A DNA stretch of 64,000 bases, taken from the NCBI GenBank assembly GCA_020740775.1, contig JAHEWK010000005.1:2294001-2358000 (forward strand), written 5' to 3'. Shown one piece after another: positions 36,282 through 47,188 of the stretch. The translations under genes and the position numbers were made by a program. How positions within the stretch are numbered: position 1 is the stretch's first letter; each line of letters opens with the position of its first letter. This DNA is from Ilyonectria destructans (lineage: Eukaryota > Ascomycota > Sordariomycetes > Hypocreales > Nectriaceae). The notes under the pieces are model-generated. The model saw only the letters and a program-made list of their open reading frames with translations. It was not told where the DNA came from and ran no database searches.

Positions 36282-37988
36282 ATGGCTGAGAAGGATCTTT
36301 ACAACGATGGTGGCAATGGCTTCGACCTCAACCAGGAGGGCAGCCACCAAGGCCAGACAACTGAGTACAACCTCGCCGACTCGCACGACCAACTTGAGCG
36401 AGGTCTCAAGAGCCGACACATTCAGTTCTTGGCTCTGGGTATGTGTTTATTCGCCCCTCGAAATGGCAAACAAGAACAATGACTGACTTGTTCCGCAATA
36501 GGTGGTGCCATTGGTACCGGTCTCTTCATCGGCTCCGGTGCTATCCTCGCCCGAACCGGTCCTGCTCCCCTATTCATGGCCTACCTCTCCATGATGTTGA
36601 TGGTCTGCATCATCATGAACATCCTCGCCGAAATGGTCACCTACCTTCCCATGCGCGGCATCACCGTCCCCTACTTCGTCGGCCGTTTCGTTGATCCCAG
36701 TTTGGCTTTCGCCGCCGGCTGGAACTACTGGTACGCCTACTCCATGTTGGTCGGAGCCGAAGCGGTTGCGGCTGGTATCATCATTGACTATTGGAACCCT
36801 CCTGTCAACATTGCCCTCTGGATTGCCATTGTCCTTGTGGTTATGCTGGCTCTCAACATCATCGCCGTCTCCTTCTTCGGAGAGGCCGAGTTCTGGTTCG
36901 CGAGTATTAAGCTTATTACCATTTGCGGTCTCATCATCCTCGGCATCGTCATCTTCTTCGGCGGAGGTCCTAACCAGGATCACATTCGCGGTTTCCACTA
37001 CTGGAAGACTCCCGGAGCCTTCATTGAATTCAACGCGAAGGGTTCTACCGGCCACTTCCTCGCCTACTGGAGCGCCTTCATCAGCGCCGGTTTCGCCTTC
37101 ATTACCTCCCCGGAACTGATCGCCATTTCTGCTGGCGAGGCCGTTGCTCCGCGACGAAACATCCCCAAGGCCGCTCGTCGCTTCATCTGGCGTCTTGCCG
37201 TCTTCTACGGTGTTTCCTCCCTCATCATTGGTATTCTCGTCCCCTCCGACGACCCTCAACTGCTTGGTGCCTCCGATGCTAGCGCTTCCCCCTTCGTCAT
37301 CGGCATCCAGAACGTCGGTATCCCCGTTCTTAACCACATCATCAACGCCGCCGTCCTCACATCTGCCTGGTCTGCCGGTAACTCATTCCTCTACTCCGGA
37401 AGCCGAGTCCTTTACTCCATGGCCCTGAACAACCAAGCTCCCAAGTGGTTCCGCATCACCAACAAGTACGGTGTCCCCTGGGTTGCTGTCCTCTTCACCT
37501 GGGCATTTGGTCTCCTCGCATTCCTCAACGTCTCCAACTCCGGTGCCACTGTTTTCAACTGGTTTGTCAACATTTCTACCATCTCCGGCTTCATCGCTTG
37601 GATTGTTGTCATGATCACCTACCTCCGCTTCCGCCGCGCTATGGAGTTCAACAACCTGCTCGAGTCGTTGCCTTACAAGACCCGCTTCCAGCCCTACGCC
37701 ACCTGGATCGTCCTCGTCATCATCAGCATCCTCACTCTCACCAACGGCTTCTCCCTGTTCATTGGTGACAACTGGAACACCAAGAGCTTCATCGCCGCTT
37801 ACATTACCCTCCCCATCTTCTTGGTGTTGTACATCGGCCACAAGCTTTGGTTCCGCACTCCTCTGTGTATCAGCATCCAGAACATTGACGCCATCACCGG
37901 CAAGCGTGAGATGGACGAGCTCGAGGCTTCAGATGTACCTCCTGTGGCCAGGAACTTCCTTGAGAAGGTCTGGTTCTGGATCGCCTAA
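36282..37988 (+). CDS. Amino-acid permease (YAT/GAP family, INDA1-like)
   Basis: Two exons, 36282-36438 and 36502-37988, split by a 63-nt phase-1 intron (GTATGTG donor, AATAG acceptor), give 547 aa. The start has a good context (CCACCATGGCTGAG). The intron cuts the diagnostic first-membrane motif LGGAIGTGLFIGSG. Further family marks are an N-terminal LERGLKSRHIQFLALG, the SAGFAFITSPELIAISAGEA segment in TM6, and the closing soluble tail. About twelve membrane segments are expected. It should be a plasma-membrane proton symporter for amino acids; which ones cannot be told. A C/T-rich tract and a GATAA site upstream fit nitrogen control in general, but this is inference. Confidence 0.93.
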
Positions 37989-38461
37989 GCGATGGGTTGT
38001 TTTTAGCATTATATCTCGATGTAAATAAGCGTATATAGACGCATTGTCCCTTAGAGTACTTATAGAATACTCAACTTATATTTCATTCTAGCCTCTTGCC
38101 GTAACACCCCGCGACTAATCCAGTAGACCTAACTTGAGGAAGGCCAACAAGTCGAGCGGGGAGCCAAAATTGCGACCAGCTAAGACAACGTTTGATTCGC
38201 TGGCCTCATTACTGTATAGCCGGCGATACAGTAATTCCTGTTCCTCTCCTAGAATTAAAATTCTCGCTTACGCCAACAACCGCACTTTACTCCTCGCATA
38301 CTGCGCTCGTATAATCCAATACCCCGCTTGGGATCCGCTGTTCCTGCGATTGCCATGCTTACATTCGCCAACTAGGAAAGTCAATCACATATACTTCCTG
38401 GGTGTTATTAACCATCACAAACCTTGCATCAAGACGCTGTCTTCTATCAGAAGGTCCCGCT
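37989..38461. other. Spacer between permease and kinase pseudogene
   Basis: It should contain the 3' untranslated region of the permease (AT-rich, repeated ATATA-like runs after 38000) and the former promoter of the kinase-like gene. No gene seen. Confidence 0.45.
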
Positions 38462-39971
38462 ATGTACGATGGCCAAGAAGAGCTTCATAATTTGGTCTGG
38501 GATAAGAATGACGAAGTCGGAGACGAATCACAAAAACAAATGCGCCTCAAAACCACATGTCGCCAGGTCGAAAATCTCGCAAAGCAAAAGTTTGGGGAAA
38601 GGGCAACTCTGATATCACCATTAATTATCGGGGGTTTCAATATTCTTTATCGAATATCCCTTGAAGGACTCCACGATGTTTTGATCCGGCTACCCCGTCC
38701 AAATCTGGTGCAGTTTCCGGAGGAAAAAACTATTCAGGAGGCCGCAACAGCAGGTTTCATTGCGAAGAACACACAGGTTCCTGTTCCCCGACAATACTTC
38801 TACGGTCCAGATTCTGCAATAGGGCCTTTTATTATCCTAGAATATATCGAAAATTGTGGAAGTATGTCCGCGAGACTAACAGCCCCCGACGACGACCCAA
38901 ATGCCCAGCACGTTCTGAATCCCAACATTTCGGAGGCTAAGCTGGACAGTCGGTGGGGAAAAACAGCTCGTTGTCTTCTTAAGCTCTCCCGGCTTAAGTT
39001 TCCTCGAATTGGAGCTTTGGTTGCAGCCGAAGATGGCTCCTACCGCATTGCTGGGCGGCCCATTACCCACAATATGACTGACATGGCTCGGCTGGCCAAC
39101 ATTCCTCGTGCCGTTCTTCCCCCAAAAGACAAGACTTATAAGACTGCAGATGAATAGTATGTCGCCTTAGCAGAGATGCATATAGCACAGCTCGTTTTTC
39201 AGCACAATAACGCCATATCACCAGAGGACGACTGTCGAAATAAGTACGTTGCCCGCCAAATCTTCCGGGGGTTAGCGAAACAAGGTCGACTTTCTACATT
39301 TGGTTTCGCAGAGGATGATTGGTCTGCCCAATCGGCTAAATTAGCATCTTCAACAACTCTCCCCGGCTCCATCTGGGTCAGATTCCTTTCGACTGTGGGG
39401 TGATGATCTTCGAGCAGGAAACATTCTTCTAACCGACTCTGATGACATCGCTGCTCTCATCGATTGGGAGTTTGCATATGCTGCGCCGACACAATTTGCG
39501 CTCGATCCGCCTTGGTGGCTACTCCTCGATCTGGCAGAGACATGGACCTCTGGCATTGACGACTGGAAGCATATATACGAAATGCGCCTCGAGACCTGGC
39601 TATCGGCTATGAAACGCGTTGAAGCTGAAGAAAACATCCAAGAACTTCATTCTCTGCCTGTCCCATTGTCTACCTATATGCGAGAAAGCTGGGAGACAGG
39701 TCGGTTTTGGCTGAGCTACGGCGCAAGGAAGAGTTGGGCATTCGACACTATGTACTGGAGGTACCTCGATGAGATATTCTTCGGCGACAGGGAAAGCGAT
39801 ATTCCTCAAGAAGCTTTATGGAAGACCAGAATACATTTGTTAAATGACGGCGAGAGGCGGGCAATGGAGCCGTTCGTGGAAACCAAGATGATTGAGTCAA
39901 AGAAAAGGATTATTGTAGACTGGGAACCAGAGAAAGCGAGAGAACGTTTGTCAGAGCTTCTCTTTGACTAA
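38462..39971 (+). pseudogene. Broken aminoglycoside-phosphotransferase-family kinase
   Basis: A fungal APH/choline-kinase-fold protein of about 500 codons is readable in three pieces. From ATG at 38462 the frame covers the N-lobe (IGGFNILYRISLEG, VLIRLPRP) to a TAG at 39155-39157 after KTADE, where relatives normally have Trp. The same frame resumes with YVALAEMHIAQLVFQH and runs until about 39360, where a one-base shift in TCTCCCCGGCTCC moves the reading to the next frame. That frame carries the catalytic-loop equivalent WGDDLRAGNILL and the DFG-equivalent IDWEFAYAAP, continuing to TAA at 39971. No plausible intron removes either lesion; GTATGT after the stop has no acceptor at workable distance. 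TGG to TAG is a G-to-A change and could be RIP-like. Such proteins have no settled substrate in fungi. Confidence 0.85.
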
Positions 39972-41230
39972 GAGCTCTATTGTCGTCTTAGATGTATCGG
40001 ATGCGCTGATGCGATATCAGAACAGACGTGAGGTAAAGGTGTAACAAGGGTCGGGCAGCCGCGGGAGAAAGAGAACGATACAGAGGCTGGAGACACAACT
40101 TAAAATCACGAACTTTTTGTCATGTTCGGCAGCTTCCATATTGATAAATGCCAAGAATGGGGGTCTGCACTATTGTACGATTCTGCCCACTTCGTATTAA
40201 AGATGAATAACCACGCGACGAAATTGTGGCCAGCTGGGCTCCGAGCCAACCGAGGCTCACAGACCGGAAAATCAGCCTCTTTTTTCAGCTTTTGTCTGTG
40301 AGCCAGTGACATACATGTAGGGCCCAGCACCGTGAAACAGTACCGTAAAAGTACTAGCACATGGATTCGAGATCCATTGACATCCCACGTTCAGTCATGG
40401 AGACGTGCGTCATCGCTGTTAGTTCTTCTCCATTGTTTCTTCTCCAATATTCGGTAGGTCGCAATATTAGGACCGGTTACGGACCAGCTGTAAATACAGG
40501 CATAATATGGAAGCGGGCCTTCCGTCCTAAAGAAGTGACCAATACAAGACGCCATTGAGGTGATCTTTAACTAAAATCAGGATTGAGTACATTCTTTTTT
40601 CGGGGCTCTCGGAGGATGAGGTTCCAGTACGCCTTAACATGGGCTTTTTATTCGTTCAATCGTAAAACTGTAACAATATGTGGATCTCAACTGTTGCCGG
40701 CCTAGCCGTCGTATTACCTCCATGGCTTGGCTTTGCCCACTCAAACTGAACCAACAGTATGTACGTAACAGTTCTCCTTTGACCAACGTACGCAACTCGT
40801 CAGACAATCCCGAATATCATTTTCAATAAGTCAGTCTTCGATTGGAAGCTAGTAAAATGGCCCTCGTGGCATCGTAGCATTGACCGCGGTGCATTGACGA
40901 TTTGCCAGGCACCTGGCTCCGGGATCTTCAGCTGAAGACGGGCATTGTGATTCCGAGCAGATATCCACTTCGTGCGGCCACTAGTGCACAATTCTACGAG
41001 ATTATCTTATCTGATGGCATGATCAGATCGAGCTGTATCCCACGCGATGAACGCCGCCCCACGCAAGCGACGAACCGGTGCCACACGGCCGGTAAATTAA
41101 TGACTAAAATGTTTTGGGGGTCGTCTATTTAAACCATTGTAGCCCCTTCGTTTGACGAGAGGGGAGAGAGGTAGATCCACTGTCGATATTCGGTCATAAT
41201 TACAGCCTATATTCCGAGAATCTGTTTATC
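39972..41230. other. Spacer and promoter of the siderophore transporter
   Basis: No gene recognised. The right 300 bases hold a GATA-rich segment at 40999-41015 that includes an SRE-type site, listed separately. Confidence 0.5.
41007..41015 (-). promoter_or_regulatory. Iron-responsive GATA site (SreA-type ATCAGATAA)
   Basis: The minus strand reads ATCAGATAAGATAATC. Its first nine bases match ATCWGATAA, the published consensus of the fungal iron-sensing GATA repressors SreA/Urbs1/Sfu1, and a second overlapping GATAA follows. The site is about 216 bp upstream of the ATG of a siderophore transporter, the classic target class for repression under iron sufficiency. Binding itself is inferred. Confidence 0.6.
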
Positions 41231-43111
41231 ATGGCCGACAAGATAGCGCCAAGGACCGACGGGATCGAACCGGTGCCTCTCGAGATGGAGGAGCCGATAA
41301 AGGAGCCGATCGAGAAAGTCCAACGTGGTGTCCAACTAGCCGAGGCAGTCACTTTGTCCTGGACCAAGAGATCGTTGATCGTCATGTACATTTGGTGGGT
41401 CGAGGAACCGAAACAAGCTGAAAGCTTTTTACTGATACTTGGAAAGCATGTGGCTCCTGTACTTTGTGAACGCTCTTCAGAACAATCTCACGGCAAATCT
41501 CTCGGCCTACATCACCAGTGACTTTTCAGAGCATTCGCTACTCACTGTCATCAGTACCATGACCAGCATCATGACCGCAGCTTGCACGATGCCGATCGCC
41601 AAGGTTCTCAATATCTGGGACCGTACTGTTGGCTTCACCTTCATGATGGTAGTCGCGATCATTGGTCTCATCGTCATGGCATCCTGTCACAACATTGCTA
41701 CATACTGTGCGGCACAGGTCGGTAAACCGCGAGAATCAGGTCGCGCACAAATTGCTGACATGTTGACTAGGTCATGTACTCTGTTGGATTCACCGGTCTC
41801 ATTTTCACCGTCGACGTGATAACATCTGACACTTCGTCCCTGCGAAACAGAGGTCTCGCGTTCGCCTTCACAGCTTCCCCCAATATTATCACCGCTTTTG
41901 CTGGATCCCCGCTATCCCAACAATTCCACGAGTCGAACTGGCGATGGGCTTACGGTACTGTCTCGATCTTGTTGCCTGTTGTTGCAACGCCCCTCCTCGT
42001 TACCTGGTGGTTGGCAAAGCAAAAGGCGCTGAAGAACCACGTTATTGAGGACACGACCCTAACGCGAACTTGGATGGAGAGTTTCAAATATTACTTTGTG
42101 GAATTTGATGGTAAGCATCATCTGATTTACCACCACCAACACTAACCTGAGACAAAATGCTGATGAATGCCTCTGAAAATAGTGATCGGAGTCTTTCTAC
42201 TTATTGCAGGCTTTTCTTTGCTTCTTCTCCCTCTTACCCTCGCCGCGTCGCAAGGCAACAAGTGGAAGACAGATTACATCATCGCCATGATCGTCCTCGG
42301 TGGAGTTTTTGTCATATGCTTTGGTGTCTATGAGCGTTTCTTCGCTCCCAAGCCATTCATTGCATATCACCTATTGTCCTCCCGTACAATCATTGGTGCT
42401 TGCCTTCTAGACTTTGCTTACCAGATTGCGTACTACTGCTGGAACAGCTACTTCACGTCGTACTTGCAGGTCGTCTACAATACTTCGCTCACCAATGCAG
42501 GCTACATCAACTCGATCTTTGATATGGTCTCGGCTGTTTGGCTTCTCGGTGCGGGATTCTTGATGAGATATACTGGACGATTCAAGTGGCTTCTCTACAT
42601 TGCTGTCCCATTGTACATGCTGGCCGTCGGCCTCATGATCCAATTCCGGTCACCCGGCCACAACATTGGTCTCATTGTCATGTGCGAACTCTTCATGGGT
42701 TTTGGAGGTGGTACGATGATTCTTGTTCAACAAATTGCTGTCATGGCGGCTTCAAAGCACGAAGACTACGCCGCAATGTTGGCTCTCCTCAGTCTATTTG
42801 GCAATATTGGCGGCGCCGTGGGGAACAGCATTTCTGGTGCCATTTGGACCAACACCATGCCCAAAAAGCTGCGTCAATTCCTGCCATCAGACAAGAAGGC
42901 CGAATGGGAGACTATTTACGACGATCTCACGGTGCAGCTGAGCTATCCTGTTGGCTCGGAAACGCGAGATGCCATCGTCGCGGCCTATGGAGTGGCGCAG
43001 AGAAACATGTTGATCGCCGGAACAGTCATTATGGCCTCGAGTCTTATTTGGACTATGATGATGAAGAATATCAAACTCAAGAATCTGGAGGGCATGGGTG
43101 TTGTCTTCTAG
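41231..43111 (+). CDS. Siderophore-iron transporter, MFS (SIT family)
   Basis: Four exons, 41231-41394, 41447-41717, 41771-42110 and 42183-43111, with introns of 52, 53 and 72 nt; all phases close and give 567 aa. Family marks include CMWLLYFVNALQNNLTANL in TM1, FTVDVITSDTSSLRNRGL in the loop after TM4, NSYFTSYLQVVYNTS with YINSIFDMVSAVW, GGGTMILVQQIAVMAASKHE, and LALLSLFGNIGGAVGNSISGAIW. Fourteen membrane segments are usual. These transporters take up ferric siderophores such as triacetylfusarinine, ferrichromes or enterobactin at the plasma membrane; the specific ligand is not deducible here. The SRE-type GATA site upstream supports iron-repressed expression. An NRAMP metal transporter lies 4 kb beyond its end. 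Confidence 0.94.
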
Positions 43112-44615
43112 ACAGCATTTTTGCAGTGTGATTGACGGAGGTCCATAGCTATTGGAAGACCGAAATACTCGAAGGCAGACGGGGGAAAATCAGTTCATCA
43201 CGGCCGCTTCAAAGTGCAAAGGGCTATTGGTAGTTATGGGCGTAGTGGGTCAATTATTTCTTATTCCTATTCGTATTTCTTAATACGCAAGTTTGTCAGA
43301 TTGACCAACAATACGAGAGTGTGGCTTCATAGTCGTGTATGATGTTCATCAATGGGTACCCAAACACCCTTGCCGTGGTAAATTTCGTTCCCTCATAGTT
43401 AATGGCACAGCAATGGTCAGTACGGGATTACCAGTGACAATTTATAATTTCGAACAATTGCATGCGCTCTAAGTGTTACTAAATTTATCATGTATCCTCT
43501 AAATTATCAATCATGTGAAAGTGCTCCAATTGACACACCTCACTACAGACTTAATACCTAAGACTCAATAACTAAAAACCCTTTTACAAGTTCTCTTTCC
43601 TTTTCCATTCGTATATAATGTGTTACATGCATTCAAAGCACGCAATATCGTATTATTAAAGACACTCCTGGATTTGTCCCCAAGAACCCGAACATTCGGC
43701 AGCAAGTAGTAGGTAGACCTTAATTATATATGGCTAGTCCAGAACACCCTCGCTACCTCTGAATATGTATACCTGAGCCAGCCCGGTCTTGATACCATCG
43801 TTCTGGGGACCATTTTCTACATCGATCCATCGGCATCCAAAAAGGGAACGGTGGGTTAGTGTCGGTTGAGCGTAACGCATGCACCTAGCCCTTTGAATAT
43901 TTATAGTACTTTAAGTCTGTTTGCGGACGAAATTGCAGAACAAATATGAAGAGCAGACAGTAAAGATGTCCTCGAAGTTTGGAGATAAGGCTGGAGACTT
44001 AAAGGTAGACGATGCCACGCCACATGAGCGACAACACCTCAAGCCGCAACATGCTACTCCTTCAGGGAGTCTGATTTTACGGGTCTCGCCCTGCATTCTT
44101 TTCTCCAGGATTCTACGAGCTCTGGTTAGCTGGGTATTCTAAATCAAGCTCTCCAGCTTTATTCCCTGACGTCAGTCCCTATTTCGATCCAGTGCGGTCA
44201 TTTTTATCTGCAAATCACCCATTAAAGAGGAACCAACACTCGACTCCGTGAATATAATTTTACGTCTGGGTCTAATGAGTGCCGCATGGATAATTTAGTG
44301 GTAGTTTTGAGTGCTCAAAAATTGGGATATTAAATCATAGTAAAAAAAGAAGACGAGACAAATATTCCCAGTCGGCACAGAGCTTGATATTAACAACTTG
44401 GAAATACTTCAAGTCATTGTTCATAGGATATAATTGGAATCGCAAAGTGGGGTGGCTATCATCGGCGCAACTTCAGTCGGGTCATCCTCGATCCGAGAAA
44501 TAACCTCAACTCTAAACCAACCCAGCTTCATTCGAGGCTCTGTTCTCCTCCACATGAATCGGACCATGTGACGGTCAACGAAAATATTTACTTCGGTCCA
44601 TAGAATCACCACAAT
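43112..44615. other. AT-rich intergenic stretch, no gene seen
   Basis: It holds the 3' region of the siderophore transporter and the promoter of the DUF4267 gene. A short frame at 43966-44139 begins with ATG but has no recognisable product. Confidence 0.45.
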
Positions 44616-45062
44616 ATGGCCTCGACATCTTCATCTACCTGGAACACACTCGGACTTGGAGTAGCCGTAACGTGGGTCACACTCGGTCTAGTCGGCATTT
44701 TTCAACCAGCTCGATCAGCAGAAATATTCGGGGTATCACCACCAGCCGAGGCCAGTGGCAAGGACGACAATACAGGTATCGCACTCATCCTCGGCTCTCG
44801 AGATCTCACCATCGCCGCTGCCCTGTTCGCACTGCATGGGGCCGGCAAGCATGAAGAGATGGGTACCGTGATATTAAGCACCATGATCATCTGCGGGGCA
44901 GATATTTATCTTACCTGGAAAGCGAAGAGGGGTTTGGAGTAAGTAGCTCTGGTAAGCTAGCAGAAACTACATATATCTAACATAATCAGAATGGTCATCT
45001 TCACAGTTGGGGCTTCTGTATGGGGAGTCATTGGTTTGGGATTAAAGGGATTTTTTGCTTGA
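44616..45062 (+). CDS. Small membrane protein, DUF4267 type
   Basis: Two exons, 44616-44938 and 44990-45062, with a 51-nt phase-2 intron (GTAAGT, branch-like CTAAC, CAG), give 131 aa. The protein has four hydrophobic segments: LGLGVAVTWVTLGLVGIF, the stretch around GIALILGSRDLTIAAALFA, VILSTMIICGADIYL, and, in exon 2, VIFTVGASVWGVIGLGL. The GSRDLTIA segment resembles the family of small four-helix fungal and bacterial proteins annotated DUF4267. Function is unknown. The second exon would be missed by a plain ORF scan. Confidence 0.8.
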
Positions 45063-45727
45063 ATAGGCGTCAGAACACCACGGTCACACTTGACTTTGTG
45101 TAACCATGACATCCTATAATCCCAACAGAGCCAGTATCTTACGGGTTGAGCTCTATTACTTCTCGCACGTAAGGTTGCTAAGTGGCCGTGATCTGGTGTG
45201 AAAAAGATATTGACGCAAGCCTTCTGGAACTTAGACAGACATGGCTACGATTCCTTTCATGCTTGAAAGTCGGGGATCGCTGTAGGCCTGTTTGAGGATG
45301 CCTTGGTCTCTCAAGTGAGGAAATCAGTGAGCTGCCTCGCTTTGGAGGACGAGTTGGGTTGCTCAAAACCAGGGTCACCGAAATATTGTTATGCAGAGAC
45401 AAATGAACCTTCACACGAGGTATATAATTTCCATGTTATTATCTTAGTCGCACAGAACATCATTGAACGAGAATAGTACAAGGTGTTAGACATGACGGCC
45501 CATCTGGACGGCCGTGCGCGAAAAGCGACATATCTCATGTGCTAATAGCACGACTGTCCATGCTGCTCGGGCATCGCTTCCCGTGTTAGGTTGCCTGAAG
45601 AATCGCGAGCCTACCATTAGCTGACTTCATTTCGGATGGATATTGTACTCTTGTTGAAGAGGGAAGCGAACCATGTCGAGGTCATTTGTCGGACCAAGGG
45701 AACCGTCAAAACATTTGATGGCGATGC
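45063..45727. other. Spacer between two small membrane-protein genes
   Basis: No gene recognised; it contains the two facing 3' ends. Confidence 0.45.
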
Positions 45728-45973
45728 TTAGGACCACCACCACCGGCTTGAGCTTTGTCGCTTGAGGTCATCGAGCTTTGCAGAGAATGTCGACCGCTCT
45801 TGGTCGCTCAGTTTGTTTCCCACGGCATCCAGGACCTTCATGTGCTCCTTCTTCAGGTCCTCGAATCCGGCGTCCAGCTCTTTGTGCCACGGGTACAGCA
45901 CGAAGACCTGGAAACACAGCGCGGAGCTGGCTACCACGAAGTTGGTCACGGAAATGGCCCGGGTGACAATCAT
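45728..45973 (-). CDS. Small single-span membrane protein, 81 aa
   Basis: Start chosen at the ATG at 45973 (MIVTRAISVTNFVVASS); the frame extends upstream to 46060 without an ATG and with unlike composition. One hydrophobic segment (about residues 7-27) is followed by YPWHKELD and a charged, probably coiled-coil stretch (FEDLKKEHMKVLDAVGNKL), ending in three Trp. The arrangement, a short N-terminal basic start, one membrane anchor and a coiled tail, fits small mitochondrial inner-membrane proteins of fungi. I recognise the type but cannot name a function. Confidence 0.7.
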   Translation of the reverse strand: MIVTRAISVTNFVVASSALCFQVFVLYPWHKELDAGFEDLKKEHMKVLDAVGNKLSDQERSTFSAKLDDLKRQSSSRWWWS

Positions 45974-47188
45974 GGTGTCTGAGTGTCTGGGTGACTGGAA
46001 AACCCGCGATGCTGACCGTTGGATGCCTGGTCGCGTGTTGGCTTGTGAAAACTGCCTCAAAGGTTCACTGCTTACTGCTCACTGACGTCAAGTCAATTTG
46101 GTGCGGGCCGCCGGGGACAGGTCACCCAGATAAACGGAATGAAGTCGAATGTCAGCTGCACGAAGTAGGTGAAAGGGAGGACGGGAGGTTGGAAAACGAG
46201 ATTAGGCGCAATTGAGGTTACATGGAGAGATTGCAATAGGAAAAAAAGAAGGTTTCACAGCAGGACTCGGTGTTTTCTCCGGTACCGGAAAAGTCCGCGT
46301 TCTCACATGCCGCTCGGTCCGAGGACAGGAATTCAAAAAGTGGTCTGATCTTTTGAGTACGACGTGGTACGGAAGTTGTCACGGGTGGATCACTGGCGCT
46401 AGACCATTGGCCACGGTCTAGAATCATGTTGCATTCGGCTGTCAATTGTAGGGGACACCCCTGCGTACAGCAAGCAGGTTAATCTGGCATCGGTTAGAGA
46501 TTGATAAGAAAGGTGAGAGAGTAGGACACTCTTAATTCTGGAAAATCGAGGTAGCCGACGATGGCCACGTGGTGGGCGGCAGCGGATGCATGGCTTCGAT
46601 TCTGAAAATAGATGAGGCTACCACGGTGGTGTCGAAAGTACACCCATCCCGCCCTATTGTGTACCAGGGGGTTACTCGCAGATCTTACTCAAAAGCGGAT
46701 GGGAATTATGATATAACGTAAAGGTTTTTTTTTCCTCATCACCTGACTGAACAAACGCTGCCAAGGGTAAAATCGACCAAAAATGACATGGCTGACCGTC
46801 TATTGCCATTGGGTTTCCGCAGGAGGCCTCCTTCAGAAACAGGTGCCTCTGCCAGGAATAAAAAGCGTCGATCAACAACACCAGATCTTCAAAGTGTCAG
46901 GAAATTAATAATTTACTGAATTATTGCATTGAAAGCTCATGGAGGTATTGCCTCAAATCAGCACACCTTAGCCGATGTTAAACACGTCTGCTGTCGTCCA
47001 ATACAATTGCCCCAGGCTTGACGTAGATGTACCTCAGCAACCGGGAAAATGGAACCAAGTCCAGGCACGCAACTTAAAGGTTCCATATAGCGGGGGAAAC
47101 CACCTCCAAACTTCGAGAATATCGGATCTCAGAACCTGCAGCGCAGGGTGAAAATGGCTCAACACCGGGCAGAATATTGTCTTTCCGT
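45974..47188. other. Intergenic stretch, no gene seen
   Basis: It should contain the promoter of the small membrane-protein gene on the left and the 3' region of the NRAMP gene on the right. No recognisable frame. Confidence 0.45.

Noticed and set aside
36570..37337. 255-codon minus-strand frame
   Set aside because: Exactly antisense to the amino-acid permease; Asp/Glu/Gly-rich composition is the mirror of hydrophobic codons.
39154..39171. GTATGT donor next to the TAG in the APH gene
   Set aside because: The only following AG is less than 20 nt away, and longer introns would delete conserved sequence that follows directly.
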